NCBI GenBank assembly: GCA_946480925.1
Contig: CAMLLU010000021.1
Span: 1 to 64,000 of the forward strand
From: an uncultured Rivibacter sp.
GTDB taxonomy: Bacteria > Pseudomonadota > Gammaproteobacteria > Burkholderiales > Burkholderiaceae
Reading direction: 5' to 3'
DNA length: 64,000 nucleotides
Under the pieces are notes generated by a model that saw only the letters and a program-made list of their open reading frames with translations, made no database searches and was not told where the DNA came from. How positions within the stretch are numbered: position 1 is the first letter of the stretch; each line of letters begins with the position of its first letter. Made by a program: the position numbers and the translations under genes. Below are positions 34,100 through 42,724 of this stretch, piece after piece.

Positions 34100-34579
34100 T
34101 CAACCCCGCCGTGCCGCTTCGATCGCAGCGATGTCGATCTTCGTCATGTTCATCATGGCTTCGAACGCCCGCTTGGCCGCCGCAGGGTCCGGGTCAGTAA
34201 TCGCCTCGGTGAGGGGCCGCGGCGTGATCTGCCACGACAAGCCCCATTTGTCCTTGCACCACCCGCATGCGCTCTCCTGGCCGCCATTGCTGACGATCGC
34301 GTTCCACAAGCGATCGGTTTCCGCCTGGTCGTCGGTGGCCACCTGGAACGAGAACGCCTCGGTGTGTTTGAACGCCGGGCCACCGTTCAGGCCGAGGCAG
34401 GGAATGCCGAGTACGGTGAACTGAACCGTCAGGACGTCGCCCTGCTTGCCGGAGGGGTAGTCGCCAGGGGCGCGAAGGACGGCGCCCACGGCGCTATCCG
34501 GAAACGTCTTGGCGTAGAACTGGGCGGCTTCCAGGGCGGTGCCGTCGTACCAGAGACAGATGGTGTTCTTGCTGATCAC
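34100..34579 (-). CDS. VOC superfamily (PhnB-type) protein
   Basis: A 159-residue vicinal oxygen chelate-fold protein of the PhnB / '3-demethylubiquinone methyltransferase-like' group. It has the two beta-alpha-beta-beta-beta halves: the first with TICLWYDGTALEAAQFYAK and GDVLTVQFTVLGIPCLGLNG, the second with HTEAFSFQVATDDQAE and CGWCKDKWGLSWQITP. These proteins are usually small and of unknown substrate. The stretch upstream (34580-34735) holds no gene I can support. Confidence 0.87.
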   Translation of the reverse strand: MISKNTICLWYDGTALEAAQFYAKTFPDSAVGAVLRAPGDYPSGKQGDVLTVQFTVLGIPCLGLNGGPAFKHTEAFSFQVATDDQAETDRLWNAIVSNGGQESACGWCKDKWGLSWQITPRPLTEAITDPDPAAAKRAFEAMMNMTKIDIAAIEAARRG

Positions 34580-34735
34580 TTTTGCTCTCCTATTGGTGAA
34601 GCGTTTGTGCCACCGAGCCCGATCGAAACCTTGGCAACTGACGTTCCTCTGTGTGAAGGCACGAGGCCGCCGCCTGTTGATCGTAAGCGCCTCGTCCCTG
34701 GCCCAGCTGCGGATGGCAGCCGAGGGCGTTCCACT

Positions 34736-37414
34736 TCAGGCCGATCTTGGCCGCACAGGGGCCGCTGTGGCCGGTGCCTTGCGCTCGTCCCAATCAATCA
34801 ACCGCAGCTCCCGCGCCCTCACCACCGCGCCCACGCGCGTACTCGCCCCGAGCTTGCCGAAGATGTTCTTCACATGCCATTTCACGGTGGTCAACGAGAT
34901 CTGCGCGCGCGTGCTGATCTGCTGGTTGGTGAGGCCCTGGGCCAGCAGCGCCAGCACTTCCAGCTCGCGGCTCGTCAATGCATCCGCGGCGTGGGTGGCA
35001 TGGCCGGCGCGGCCTTCTGCTGCATCGCCTCGGCCCAGCGCCGCGCCGAACACGCGCAGCACGCGCTCGGGCATGAGCCGCCGCATCTGCGGCACGTCGA
35101 GCGCCGCCACCAGCACCTGATGAAACCGCGGGTTGTCGTCGAACCAGCTGCGTGAAGGCGCGTGGCCTCGCGCACGCACCAGGGCCTGGTGCAGGCAGCG
35201 AAGCGCCTCGTCTCTTGCGCCGGCGTCCCACAGGCAACTGGCCAGCGCCGCCTCCACCGCATGCAGGCGCAGCACATGGCCTGCGGCTTCCGCGCTTTCT
35301 CGCAGCTGCTGCAGCACGGCGCGTGCTTCGTTGTGCCGCCACTCGTGCGACAGGATGGCGGCGAGCGCGAGGCCGCGGCGTTCCCAGGCTTCGTCGTAGG
35401 GGCGCGGCTCCGACCATTCCGATGCGTCGTGCACGCCGAACTCGGCAGCGCACTGGCGGGCCCGCGCGGGTTCGCCCATCGCGAGCCACAGGCGTACCTT
35501 GTCGGCACACACCTGCGCGGCGAAGCGTCGCTCACGGCTGCCTTCGATCACGCCGTGCATGTAGTCGAGTAGGCGCATCGCGCCTTCGTGGTCTCGGTGC
35601 GCGGCACGCACGCGTGCCAGCGTGCGCGTGGCGGTCACCAGGGTTTCGTAGGTGCCGCCGGCTTCGAGCAGGGGTAGCACTTCTTCGCACAGGGCCTGTG
35701 CTTCGGCCAGGCGGTTGGTCTCGTAGCGCAGCAGGGCCAGCGAGGTGGCGGCATTGGCCCAGGCCGCATTGCGCCGCCCGTTGCGTGCGCCGGCCCACAG
35801 CTGTTCCACGCGCCGCGCGGCCGAGCCAAAGTCGCCCTTGGCACGCTCCACCAGCGCCAGCACGCTGCTGGCGTAGCCCACGCCGTAGGGGCTCATGGGC
35901 TGCAGGATCTCTTTCGCGCGCATGGCGTGCCGCCAGGCGGCGTCGAAGCGGTGGCGGCAGAACATCGCATAGGCGCGGCTCACCAGCTGCAGGCCACGCA
36001 GGCCGGCGTCGCCGTCGCCTTCGTCGGCCGTCGTAGGCGTTTCATCGAGCAGCGCTTCGTGTTCGCCGCTGAGCACCTGCAGGATCTGCTGCAGCGTGTG
36101 CAGGTGAAACGCCGAGGGCGCGTCCGTGCGCGCATGCGTTTCGGCCAGGAGCCGCAGCATGGCGCGGGCCTGGTCGAAGCGGCGGCTGAGCGTGAGGCAG
36201 GTGGCGTAGGTCACGCCCAGTGCCGGGCGGGCGGAGAACTGTTCTCGCGGCAGCTTTTCGCACCACTGCACCACCTCGGCAATGTCGCCGGTCTCCTGCC
36301 AGCGTTGTGCTGCACGTTCCATGAGTTCGGCGCACCAGCCGAGCCGGCCGCTCGCAAACGCATGCGCCAGTGCTTCGTCGAAGCGCTGCTGCGCGGCGTA
36401 CCAGCGGCTCGCGCGCTCGTGCAGCGTGCGCTTGCGCGCCGGGTCGGCCGCGAGGCGGCTGCGCAAGAAGCCATGGAGCAGCGGGTGGTAGTGAAAGGCG
36501 AGGCCGTGGTTGTCTTGCGCGGTGACGAAGAGCTGCCCGCGTTCGAGCTGTTCCAGCACGGCCTGTGAGCCGCTGCGCCCGAGCAGCGCGTCGCACAGCT
36601 CGCCGGTCATGACGTCGACCACGCTGGTGACCACGAGAAAGTCCTGCAGCCGTTGCGGCTGCTCGCGCAGCACTTCGCCGTCCAGGTAGGCCGCCACCTC
36701 CACGTGCCCGCCGTCGAAGTGGGCCAGTGCCTCGTCGGCATCGGGCCGGCGTGCCATGGCCAGCAGGCCGAGCTTCACGCCGGCGGCCCAGCCCTGCGTG
36801 GCGCCGAGCAGGCGTTCGGCCTGTGCGCGGGTGGGCGGTTCGTCCATGAGCTTGCGGCCGAGCTGCGCCAGCTGGGCGGCATCGAAGGCGAGGTCGCCGC
36901 CGTCCAGCACTTCGAGCTGGTCGCGCAGCCGCCAGGCCGAAAGGTTGAGCCCGGGCAGGCAGCGACCGGCCAGCACCCAGTGCACGCCGGGCGCGGAGGC
37001 GGCCAGCAGTGCATCCATGAGGCGCAGGCACTGCGGGTCCTGCGCGCGGTGGAGGTCGTCCACCACGATGAGCAGGTCGCCGCTGCGGTGTGCCAGCAGG
37101 GTGGAAAGGGCCTGTGCCGGGTCACCGTGAGGGGCGGGGGCAGGGGCCTCGTGAAGGTTTTCTGCTTCGGCCAGGCCGCTCAGCAACTGGGTGGCCAGGG
37201 CATGAGGCCCCGCGGGCGGAGCTTCGAGCGAAAACCACATCGCCAGGCGCCGCTGGCGGATGTGGCGGAACCACTGGGTGAGCAGCGTCGTCTTGCCCGA
37301 GCCGGCCGGGGCGGCCAGCACCACCAGCCGCAGCTTCGATGCAGCGTCCAGCCGCGCCATCAGGGCCGGGCGCGTCACGCTCGAAAGGGCCAGCAGCGGC
37401 GGCTCGATCTTCAT
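34736..37414 (-). CDS. MalT-like LuxR family ATP-dependent transcriptional regulator
   Basis: An 892-residue STAND-type activator. An N-terminal NTPase has the Walker A VVLAAPAGSGKTTLLTQW (around residue 31) and Walker B DLLIVVDDLHRAQDP. A long helical TPR/MalT-like sensor part fills ~300-790. The C-terminal LuxR DNA-binding domain (~815-880) has SRELEVLALLAQGLTNQQIS and SLTTVKWHVKNIFGKL. The start is taken at ATG 37414 (MKIEPPLLALSSV); a TTG at 37444 would add ten residues. It is divergent from the propeller/di-haem gene at 37692 and so may control it. The activating ligand is unknown. Confidence 0.9.
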   Translation of the reverse strand: MKIEPPLLALSSVTRPALMARLDAASKLRLVVLAAPAGSGKTTLLTQWFRHIRQRRLAMWFSLEAPPAGPHALATQLLSGLAEAENLHEAPAPAPHGDPAQALSTLLAHRSGDLLIVVDDLHRAQDPQCLRLMDALLAASAPGVHWVLAGRCLPGLNLSAWRLRDQLEVLDGGDLAFDAAQLAQLGRKLMDEPPTRAQAERLLGATQGWAAGVKLGLLAMARRPDADEALAHFDGGHVEVAAYLDGEVLREQPQRLQDFLVVTSVVDVMTGELCDALLGRSGSQAVLEQLERGQLFVTAQDNHGLAFHYHPLLHGFLRSRLAADPARKRTLHERASRWYAAQQRFDEALAHAFASGRLGWCAELMERAAQRWQETGDIAEVVQWCEKLPREQFSARPALGVTYATCLTLSRRFDQARAMLRLLAETHARTDAPSAFHLHTLQQILQVLSGEHEALLDETPTTADEGDGDAGLRGLQLVSRAYAMFCRHRFDAAWRHAMRAKEILQPMSPYGVGYASSVLALVERAKGDFGSAARRVEQLWAGARNGRRNAAWANAATSLALLRYETNRLAEAQALCEEVLPLLEAGGTYETLVTATRTLARVRAAHRDHEGAMRLLDYMHGVIEGSRERRFAAQVCADKVRLWLAMGEPARARQCAAEFGVHDASEWSEPRPYDEAWERRGLALAAILSHEWRHNEARAVLQQLRESAEAAGHVLRLHAVEAALASCLWDAGARDEALRCLHQALVRARGHAPSRSWFDDNPRFHQVLVAALDVPQMRRLMPERVLRVFGAALGRGDAAEGRAGHATHAADALTSRELEVLALLAQGLTNQQISTRAQISLTTVKWHVKNIFGKLGASTRVGAVVRARELRLIDWDERKAPATAAPVRPRSA

Positions 37415-37444
37415 CTCGGCATCGCGGGCGGGGGGAAGCTGCAA

Positions 37445-37691
37445 CCGTCCGTTTCAGGAGCAGGGCTCTGCGGGCGGCAGCCTCCCTTTGCCTCCCTTTG
37501 GAAAGGCGCGCGAGTGTAGCGAAACGCGCGCGCTGGCGCTGTCACGGCGGTGCACCCGTACGCCCCGCAGCCCCGCGCGGGGCCCCTCCCTTCGGAGGGG
37601 GCGCCGTGCACAGGGGCTTCCTACGATGCCCGCCGAGCAGCCGGCACTGCATTCGACCGGCACAGCCACCCCACCAGATGAAGGAGACACC
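37445..37691. promoter_or_regulatory. Divergent promoter region between the MalT-like and di-haem genes
   Basis: 247 bp. It holds a tandem repeat of TTTGCCTCCC near 37486-37500, a hairpin GCCCCTCC/GGAGGGGGC at about 37582-37601, and AAGGAGAC before the ATG at 37692. A LuxR-type operator is expected here but I cannot point to a symmetric site with confidence. Confidence 0.4.
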
Positions 37692-40556
37692 ATGCATCTG
37701 CATCCGTTGTCGTTGCAGTGCCGAGGCCGCGCCTCGGTGAATTGGCCGTTGCTGTTGCTGTCGGGCCTGCTGATGGCCTTGTTGGCGCTGGTGGCCGGGC
37801 CGGCGCAGGCCCAGTCGCCTTCGTTCGTGCAGTTCGAAAGCGGGCCGGTGCGGCCCATGGCGCTGTCGCCCGACCGCAGCAAGCTCTTCGTGGTCAACAC
37901 ACCCAACAACACGCTGGAGGTGTTCAACGTGAGCGATGCAGGGCTGCAGCTGGCCGCGCGCGTGCCGGTGGGGCTGGAGCCGGTGGCGGTGGCCGTGCGC
38001 AGCAACACCGAGGTGTGGGTGGTGAACCACCTGTCCGACAGCGTGAGCATCGTGGACCTGGGCGGCACGCCGCGCGTGGTGCGTACGCTGCTGGTGGGCG
38101 ACGAGCCGCGCGACGTCGTGTTTGCCGGCAACCCCGAGCGCGCCTTCATCACCACGGCGCACCGCGGGCAGCACCGCACCGACCCGTCCATCGCCGGCGT
38201 GCCCGGTGCGGGCGACCCGCTGCTCACCACGCCCAGCATCGGCCGGGCCGACGTGTGGGTGTTCAACCCCGCGAGCCTGGGGGCCGCGGTGGGCGGCGTG
38301 CCGCAGCGCATCCTGAGCTTCTTTGCCGACACGCCGCGCGCGCTGGCCGTGAGCCCCGACCGCAGCACCGTCTACGTGGCGGCGTTCAAGTCGGGCAACC
38401 AGACGACCTCTGTCCTGCAGCCACTGGTGTGCACCGGCTTCAAGCCGAACCTGCCGTGCATCGGCCAGAACGGCAAGATCATGCCCGGCGGCAACCCCGG
38501 CCCGAAGACCAACTCCGAAGGCAAGCAGGCGCCTGAAGTGGCCTTGATCGTGAAGTTCAACAAGGCCAGCGGCAAGTGGGAAGACGAGCTCAAGCGCAAC
38601 TGGAGCAACGCGGTGCAGTTCCGCCTGCCGGACCTGGACGTGTTCGCGGTGGACGCCAATTCGCTGGCCACCAAGGCCGCGCATTCCGGCGTGGGCACGG
38701 TGCTGTTCAACATGGTCGCCAACCCGGTCAACGGCAAGGTGTACGTGTCCAACACCGAGGCCCTCAACGAAGTGCGCTTCGAAGGCCCGGGCACCTATGC
38801 CGGCCACACGGTGCAGGGCAAGCTGGCGCAAACGCGCATCACGGTGATTTCTGGCAACACGGTGGCGCCGAGGCACCTCAACAAGCACATCGACTATTCG
38901 AAGCTGCCCACCAACCCGGCTTTCGACTGGACGATGAAGCAGCACTCGCTGGCCACACCGCTGGAGATGGTCGTTACCAGCGACGGCCGCACGCTCTACG
39001 TGGCGGCCTTCGGCTCCAGCCGCATCGGCGTGTTCGACACCGCCGAGCTCGAGAACGACAGCTTCGCCCCCCGCACGGCGAGCACGCGCTACATCGAGGT
39101 GGGCGGCGGCCCGAGCGGCCTGGTGCTCGACGAAGCACGCGGCCGGCTTTACGTGAGCACGCGTTTCGACAACGCGGTGAAGGTGGTGGACCTCGCCTCG
39201 CGCGGCACGGTGTCTTCGGTGGCGATGAAGAACCCCGAGCCTGCCTCGGTGGCGCAAGGGCGGCCTTTCCTCTACGACGCGCGGCGTTTCTCGGCCAACG
39301 GCGAGGCCTCGTGCGCGAGCTGCCACATCTTCGGCGACATGGACGACCTGGCCTGGGACCTGGGCAACCCCGACGACCGCGTCACCAACAACCCCATCAC
39401 GAAGAACCTCGCATCGCCCACCGAAATTGCGCTGGGCAAGATCCTCTTCGGTGTGAATTCGCCGGTGAACGGCAGCGACAACGCCAACGAGTTCCACCCG
39501 ATGAAGGGACCCATGACGACGCAGACGCTGCGCGGCATGCGCAACTCCGGCGCGATGCACTGGCGCGGTGACCGGGCCACGGGCCTGTTCGGCAGCAGCG
39601 GCACCGACAGCGTGCTGTCGTTCAAGAACTTCGCGGTGGCCTTCGAAGGGCTGCTGGGCGGCACGGCGCCGTTGAGCGAAGCCGAGATGCAGAAGTTCGC
39701 GGACTTCCAGATCCCGGTGATGATGCCGCCCAACCCCATCCGCAGCCTCGACAACTCGCTCAATGCAGCACAGCAGCGCGGCCGCAGTTTCTACGTGGGG
39801 TCGCGGCCGTCAGACGGCATCGACCTGGGGCCCCTGGGCAGCTTCGTCTCGGGGCAGACGGCGTTCAACTGCGAAGGCTGCCACCGGCTCGACCCGGCCA
39901 GCGGCTTCTTCGGCACCGGCGGGCGCGCGAGCTTCGAGGGCATCACGCAGATCGTGAAGATCCCGCAGCTGCGCAACATGTACCAGAAGGTCGGCATGTT
40001 CGGCTCGCCCAAGGTGAACTTCTTCGGCGCGCCAGACACCGGTTTCGTGGGCGACCAGGTGCGCGGCTTCGGCTTCGTGCACGACGGCGCGGTGGACACG
40101 CTGTTCCGCTTCTTCACGGCCAAGGTGTTCAACCCGCAGCTCACGGTGGGCTTCCCGATCATCAACCCTGACGGCACGCGGCGCGACGTGGTCGATTTCA
40201 TGATGGCTTTCGACAGCGACCTCGCGCCCGTCGTGGGGCAGCAGGTCACGTTGACGAGCACCAATGCGGCGGCGGTGTCGGCGCGCATCAACCTGCTGGT
40301 GCAGCGGGCCCAGACGCCTTTCACGTCCAGGGAGCTGGGCGGCGCGGTGACCGAATGCAGCCTGGTGGCCCGGGTGGTGGAGGGTGGCGTGTCGCGCGGC
40401 CTGGTGTACGACCCGGTGCGCCGTGTGTTCGTGGCGGCTGATGGCAGCCAGCGCAGTGAAGCGGCCGTGCGGGCGCTGGCGTCCACGCCCGGCCAGGAGA
40501 TCACCTACACCTGCACACCGCCGGGTTCGGGCGCGCGCATCGCGTTCGATTCCTGA
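37692..40556 (+). CDS. Secreted YVTN/YncE-propeller di-haem cytochrome
   Basis: A 954-residue exported protein; the signal peptide spans about 1-42 (ALVAGPAQAQ). Residues ~50-525 form a YVTN/PQQ-like beta-propeller (PMALSPDRSKLFVVNTPNN; EPVAVAVRSNTEVWVVN). The C-terminal part (~530-860) is a di-haem cytochrome c peroxidase-like region with CASCH (541-545) and CEGCH (727-731). The frame continues with a conserved tail of unknown role. Its layout parallels that of the 23.1 kb protein but lacks LamG, PKD and lectin modules. AAGGAGAC precedes the ATG. It may carry out surface electron transfer or oxidation; the divergent MalT-like gene is the likely regulator. Confidence 0.87.
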   Translation: MHLHPLSLQCRGRASVNWPLLLLSGLLMALLALVAGPAQAQSPSFVQFESGPVRPMALSPDRSKLFVVNTPNNTLEVFNVSDAGLQLAARVPVGLEPVAVAVRSNTEVWVVNHLSDSVSIVDLGGTPRVVRTLLVGDEPRDVVFAGNPERAFITTAHRGQHRTDPSIAGVPGAGDPLLTTPSIGRADVWVFNPASLGAAVGGVPQRILSFFADTPRALAVSPDRSTVYVAAFKSGNQTTSVLQPLVCTGFKPNLPCIGQNGKIMPGGNPGPKTNSEGKQAPEVALIVKFNKASGKWEDELKRNWSNAVQFRLPDLDVFAVDANSLATKAAHSGVGTVLFNMVANPVNGKVYVSNTEALNEVRFEGPGTYAGHTVQGKLAQTRITVISGNTVAPRHLNKHIDYSKLPTNPAFDWTMKQHSLATPLEMVVTSDGRTLYVAAFGSSRIGVFDTAELENDSFAPRTASTRYIEVGGGPSGLVLDEARGRLYVSTRFDNAVKVVDLASRGTVSSVAMKNPEPASVAQGRPFLYDARRFSANGEASCASCHIFGDMDDLAWDLGNPDDRVTNNPITKNLASPTEIALGKILFGVNSPVNGSDNANEFHPMKGPMTTQTLRGMRNSGAMHWRGDRATGLFGSSGTDSVLSFKNFAVAFEGLLGGTAPLSEAEMQKFADFQIPVMMPPNPIRSLDNSLNAAQQRGRSFYVGSRPSDGIDLGPLGSFVSGQTAFNCEGCHRLDPASGFFGTGGRASFEGITQIVKIPQLRNMYQKVGMFGSPKVNFFGAPDTGFVGDQVRGFGFVHDGAVDTLFRFFTAKVFNPQLTVGFPIINPDGTRRDVVDFMMAFDSDLAPVVGQQVTLTSTNAAAVSARINLLVQRAQTPFTSRELGGAVTECSLVARVVEGGVSRGLVYDPVRRVFVAADGSQRSEAAVRALASTPGQEITYTCTPPGSGARIAFDS

Positions 40557-40753
40557 AGGTGCTGAAGATGCGAAGAGGCCTGGCTGTCGAGAGGCGGCCG
40601 GGCCCAGGCGTCGTTGGCGGAGGCCTCAGCGGGCCATCGGGCCACCCGGCCGTGATGCTGAGCCGGGTGCTCCTGCAACAGGGCGCCGTCCACCACACCG
40701 GGGTGGTGGTGCCTTGTTCGCAGTTCCTGCAGACACTGTCGAAGAAAAGCCAT
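40505..40753 (-). CDS. Possible small protein (82 aa) antisense to the di-haem gene end
   Basis: An 82-residue frame beginning MAFLRQCLQELRTRHHHPGV, with a strong GGAGG seven bases before its ATG at 40753. It is His- and Arg-rich, without membrane segments. The stop lies 52 bp inside the 3' end of the convergent di-haem gene. No family is recognised, and the region 40557-40919 otherwise holds only short inverted repeats. It could be a real small gene or a chance frame. Confidence 0.35.
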   Translation of the reverse strand: MAFLRQCLQELRTRHHHPGVVDGALLQEHPAQHHGRVARWPAEASANDAWARPPLDSQASSHLQHLQESNAMRAPEPGGVQV

Positions 40754-40919
40754 GGTGCGCCTCCGCTGAAAGCCTGCTGCTTCATCGCAGGGCGCCTGGT
40801 TGGCGTGGCCCTGCGAGAAACCGCAAGACAAACTTAGTGCACGGCTGAGGCGGCTGCCTCCTCCCATCAGGGGGTGAGGTGACTTTCGGTCAACGCGCTT
40901 TTCTCTGGCTGAAGGCGGC

Positions 40920-42701
40920 TCAGTGTGACGTAGTGCTCAAGGCAGCCGTACCTGCCTGAACCTGCTGCTCGAACCACCGCTGAAACAGGGGGTGCGGCGC
41001 AAAGCCCTCACCGAGGTCGAACGTCAGGCCTTCGAGGAAGCGGCGCTCAGGGCCGGTGCCGTTGGTGCGGGCCGGGATGACGATGGCGCGGCCGCCGTCC
41101 TTCTGGGCTTCCTGCACCATGTCGCGCACGCGCTGGATCCACGAGGCGCGCTTGTCGGGCCAGTCTTCGCGCCAGGTGGCGTAGCGAATGGCACGGAAGG
41201 CCGGGGCGCCGGGGGCTGCCTTCATCTGCGCGGCCAGCTGCTCGAGGATGCCGACCCACTGCTGGTTGCGCTGGTCGCTGCCGGTGCCGTGCGCCACGAG
41301 GATCACCGTTTCCTTGCGGGGCTCGCGCGACAGGGCGCGTGCGCGTTCGAGCAGCGTGGCAGCGAACAGCGGGTTGGCTTCAACGCCGCCCACGGTGGTC
41401 AATGCCAGCGGCGTGTTGATGCGCGCCGGCGGGAATGCCGCGGCGTGGTCGCCATGGCCGTGGTCGTCGTCGTCGTCACCGTGCCCGCCTCCGTGGCCTC
41501 CCTGGGCTGTGCCATGGCCCCCATGGGCGCCATGACCGCCGTGCGAGTAGCCGGCCGTGGGCGCGGCCGCGGACTCGACGTCGGCACCGATCATGCGCTC
41601 CACGTCACTCTTGAACGAAGACTCGAGCCCGAACACGCGCACGATCACCGCGGCCCGCACGCCGCGCTTTTCGAGGCGGCGCACGGCACGCTCGATGAGC
41701 GGCTGGTCGGCCATGGAGAACACATACTCCATGGGGTAGCGCGCTTCGAGCGGCGCAACCGCCTGGCGCATGGTGTCGTTCCAGTGGTAGTCGGAGCCGT
41801 GCGCCAGCAGGATCACGCCCAGCTCGTTTTGCGCCAGTGCGGTGTGCCGGTTCGCCTCGCGCGCCATCCACGTGGCCAGCCACTGCTCGGGGCCGCGGCG
41901 TGCATTCAGCAGCTCGGCGCCCTTGGGCAGCTCGCCCTTGAGTTCGGCATCGAAGGACATCATGCCGTCGAGCCGGCGCCCGAAGTGGAAGGGCACGACC
42001 ACCACGCGGCCTTCACCGCCTGCGGCCGCTTCCTGCAGGGCCTTGCGCGACGCGGCACGCAGGGCTTCGCGTTCGCCCGAGCGGGCGTCGGTCCACACCA
42101 CCGTCTGCACGCGCGCGAAGCCGAAGCCTTCAGACGCCTTCTGCGCGATGCGCTGCCAGTCCTGCGCGATGGTGCGGCGGGCGGCCGCGTTGGCTTCGCT
42201 CGTGAAGCCGACGACGACCACACGCGCCTGCTGCGGGTGGTGGATGCCGCGCAGCTGATCGGCCAGCGCCTCCACCGCGAAGTAGCTTTCGCCGAAGGGC
42301 CGGGCAACGTCGGCGGGCAGAGCGGTCTTCGACAGCAGCGTCTTGAGCTGCTGCCACTTCGCGTCGGCACCCGACATGAACACCGGCAGCACGACCAGGC
42401 GCTTCGCGCCGCTGCTTGCCAGCCGCGAAACGGCCGCGTCGAGCGTGGCCTTCGTGCGATCGTCGGTGGCGACGACCAGTTCGGCCGGGCGGCCGGCGGC
42501 AAAGCTGTCGAGCGCGTCGCGGATCTCTTCATTGCCCTGGAAGCCGCGATCGGCCGCCACGGCGATGAAGGCGGTGTCCGACGCGACGCGGCCCGGCTGT
42601 TGCGCCGGCTGTTGTGCTCCCACGCTGGCGGCCGGGGCAAGCAGCGTGAAGGTCAGGGCCGCGAACCAGCGACCCATGAGGGGTGACGGGGACGGGTTCA
42701 T
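40920..42701 (-). CDS. Exported multidomain CbiX-like chelatase with His-rich linker
   Basis: A 593-residue exported protein with a signal peptide over about 1-28 (PAASVGAQ). Three segments look CbiX-like: a degenerate one after the leader (~35-150; RLVVLPVFMSGADAKW matches the metal-site strand but HG is missing), a second with GVILLAHGSDYHW (around 295) and a third with TVILVAHGTGSDQ (around 465). A His/Gly/Asp-rich linker lies at about 380-420 (GGHGGGHGDDDDDHGHGDH). HG histidines are the metal ligands in this family. The start at 42701 has GGAG six bases upstream. It begins 23 bp after the haem-receptor stop. It could strip or load metal on tetrapyrroles in the periplasm; P. gingivalis IhtB is a CbiK-like precedent. 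Confidence 0.8.
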   Translation of the reverse strand: MNPSPSPLMGRWFAALTFTLLAPAASVGAQQPAQQPGRVASDTAFIAVAADRGFQGNEEIRDALDSFAAGRPAELVVATDDRTKATLDAAVSRLASSGAKRLVVLPVFMSGADAKWQQLKTLLSKTALPADVARPFGESYFAVEALADQLRGIHHPQQARVVVVGFTSEANAAARRTIAQDWQRIAQKASEGFGFARVQTVVWTDARSGEREALRAASRKALQEAAAGGEGRVVVVPFHFGRRLDGMMSFDAELKGELPKGAELLNARRGPEQWLATWMAREANRHTALAQNELGVILLAHGSDYHWNDTMRQAVAPLEARYPMEYVFSMADQPLIERAVRRLEKRGVRAAVIVRVFGLESSFKSDVERMIGADVESAAAPTAGYSHGGHGAHGGHGTAQGGHGGGHGDDDDDHGHGDHAAAFPPARINTPLALTTVGGVEANPLFAATLLERARALSREPRKETVILVAHGTGSDQRNQQWVGILEQLAAQMKAAPGAPAFRAIRYATWREDWPDKRASWIQRVRDMVQEAQKDGGRAIVIPARTNGTGPERRFLEGLTFDLGEGFAPHPLFQRWFEQQVQAGTAALSTTSH

Positions 42702-42724
42702 GGGGTACTCCATCGTCAGTGTTT

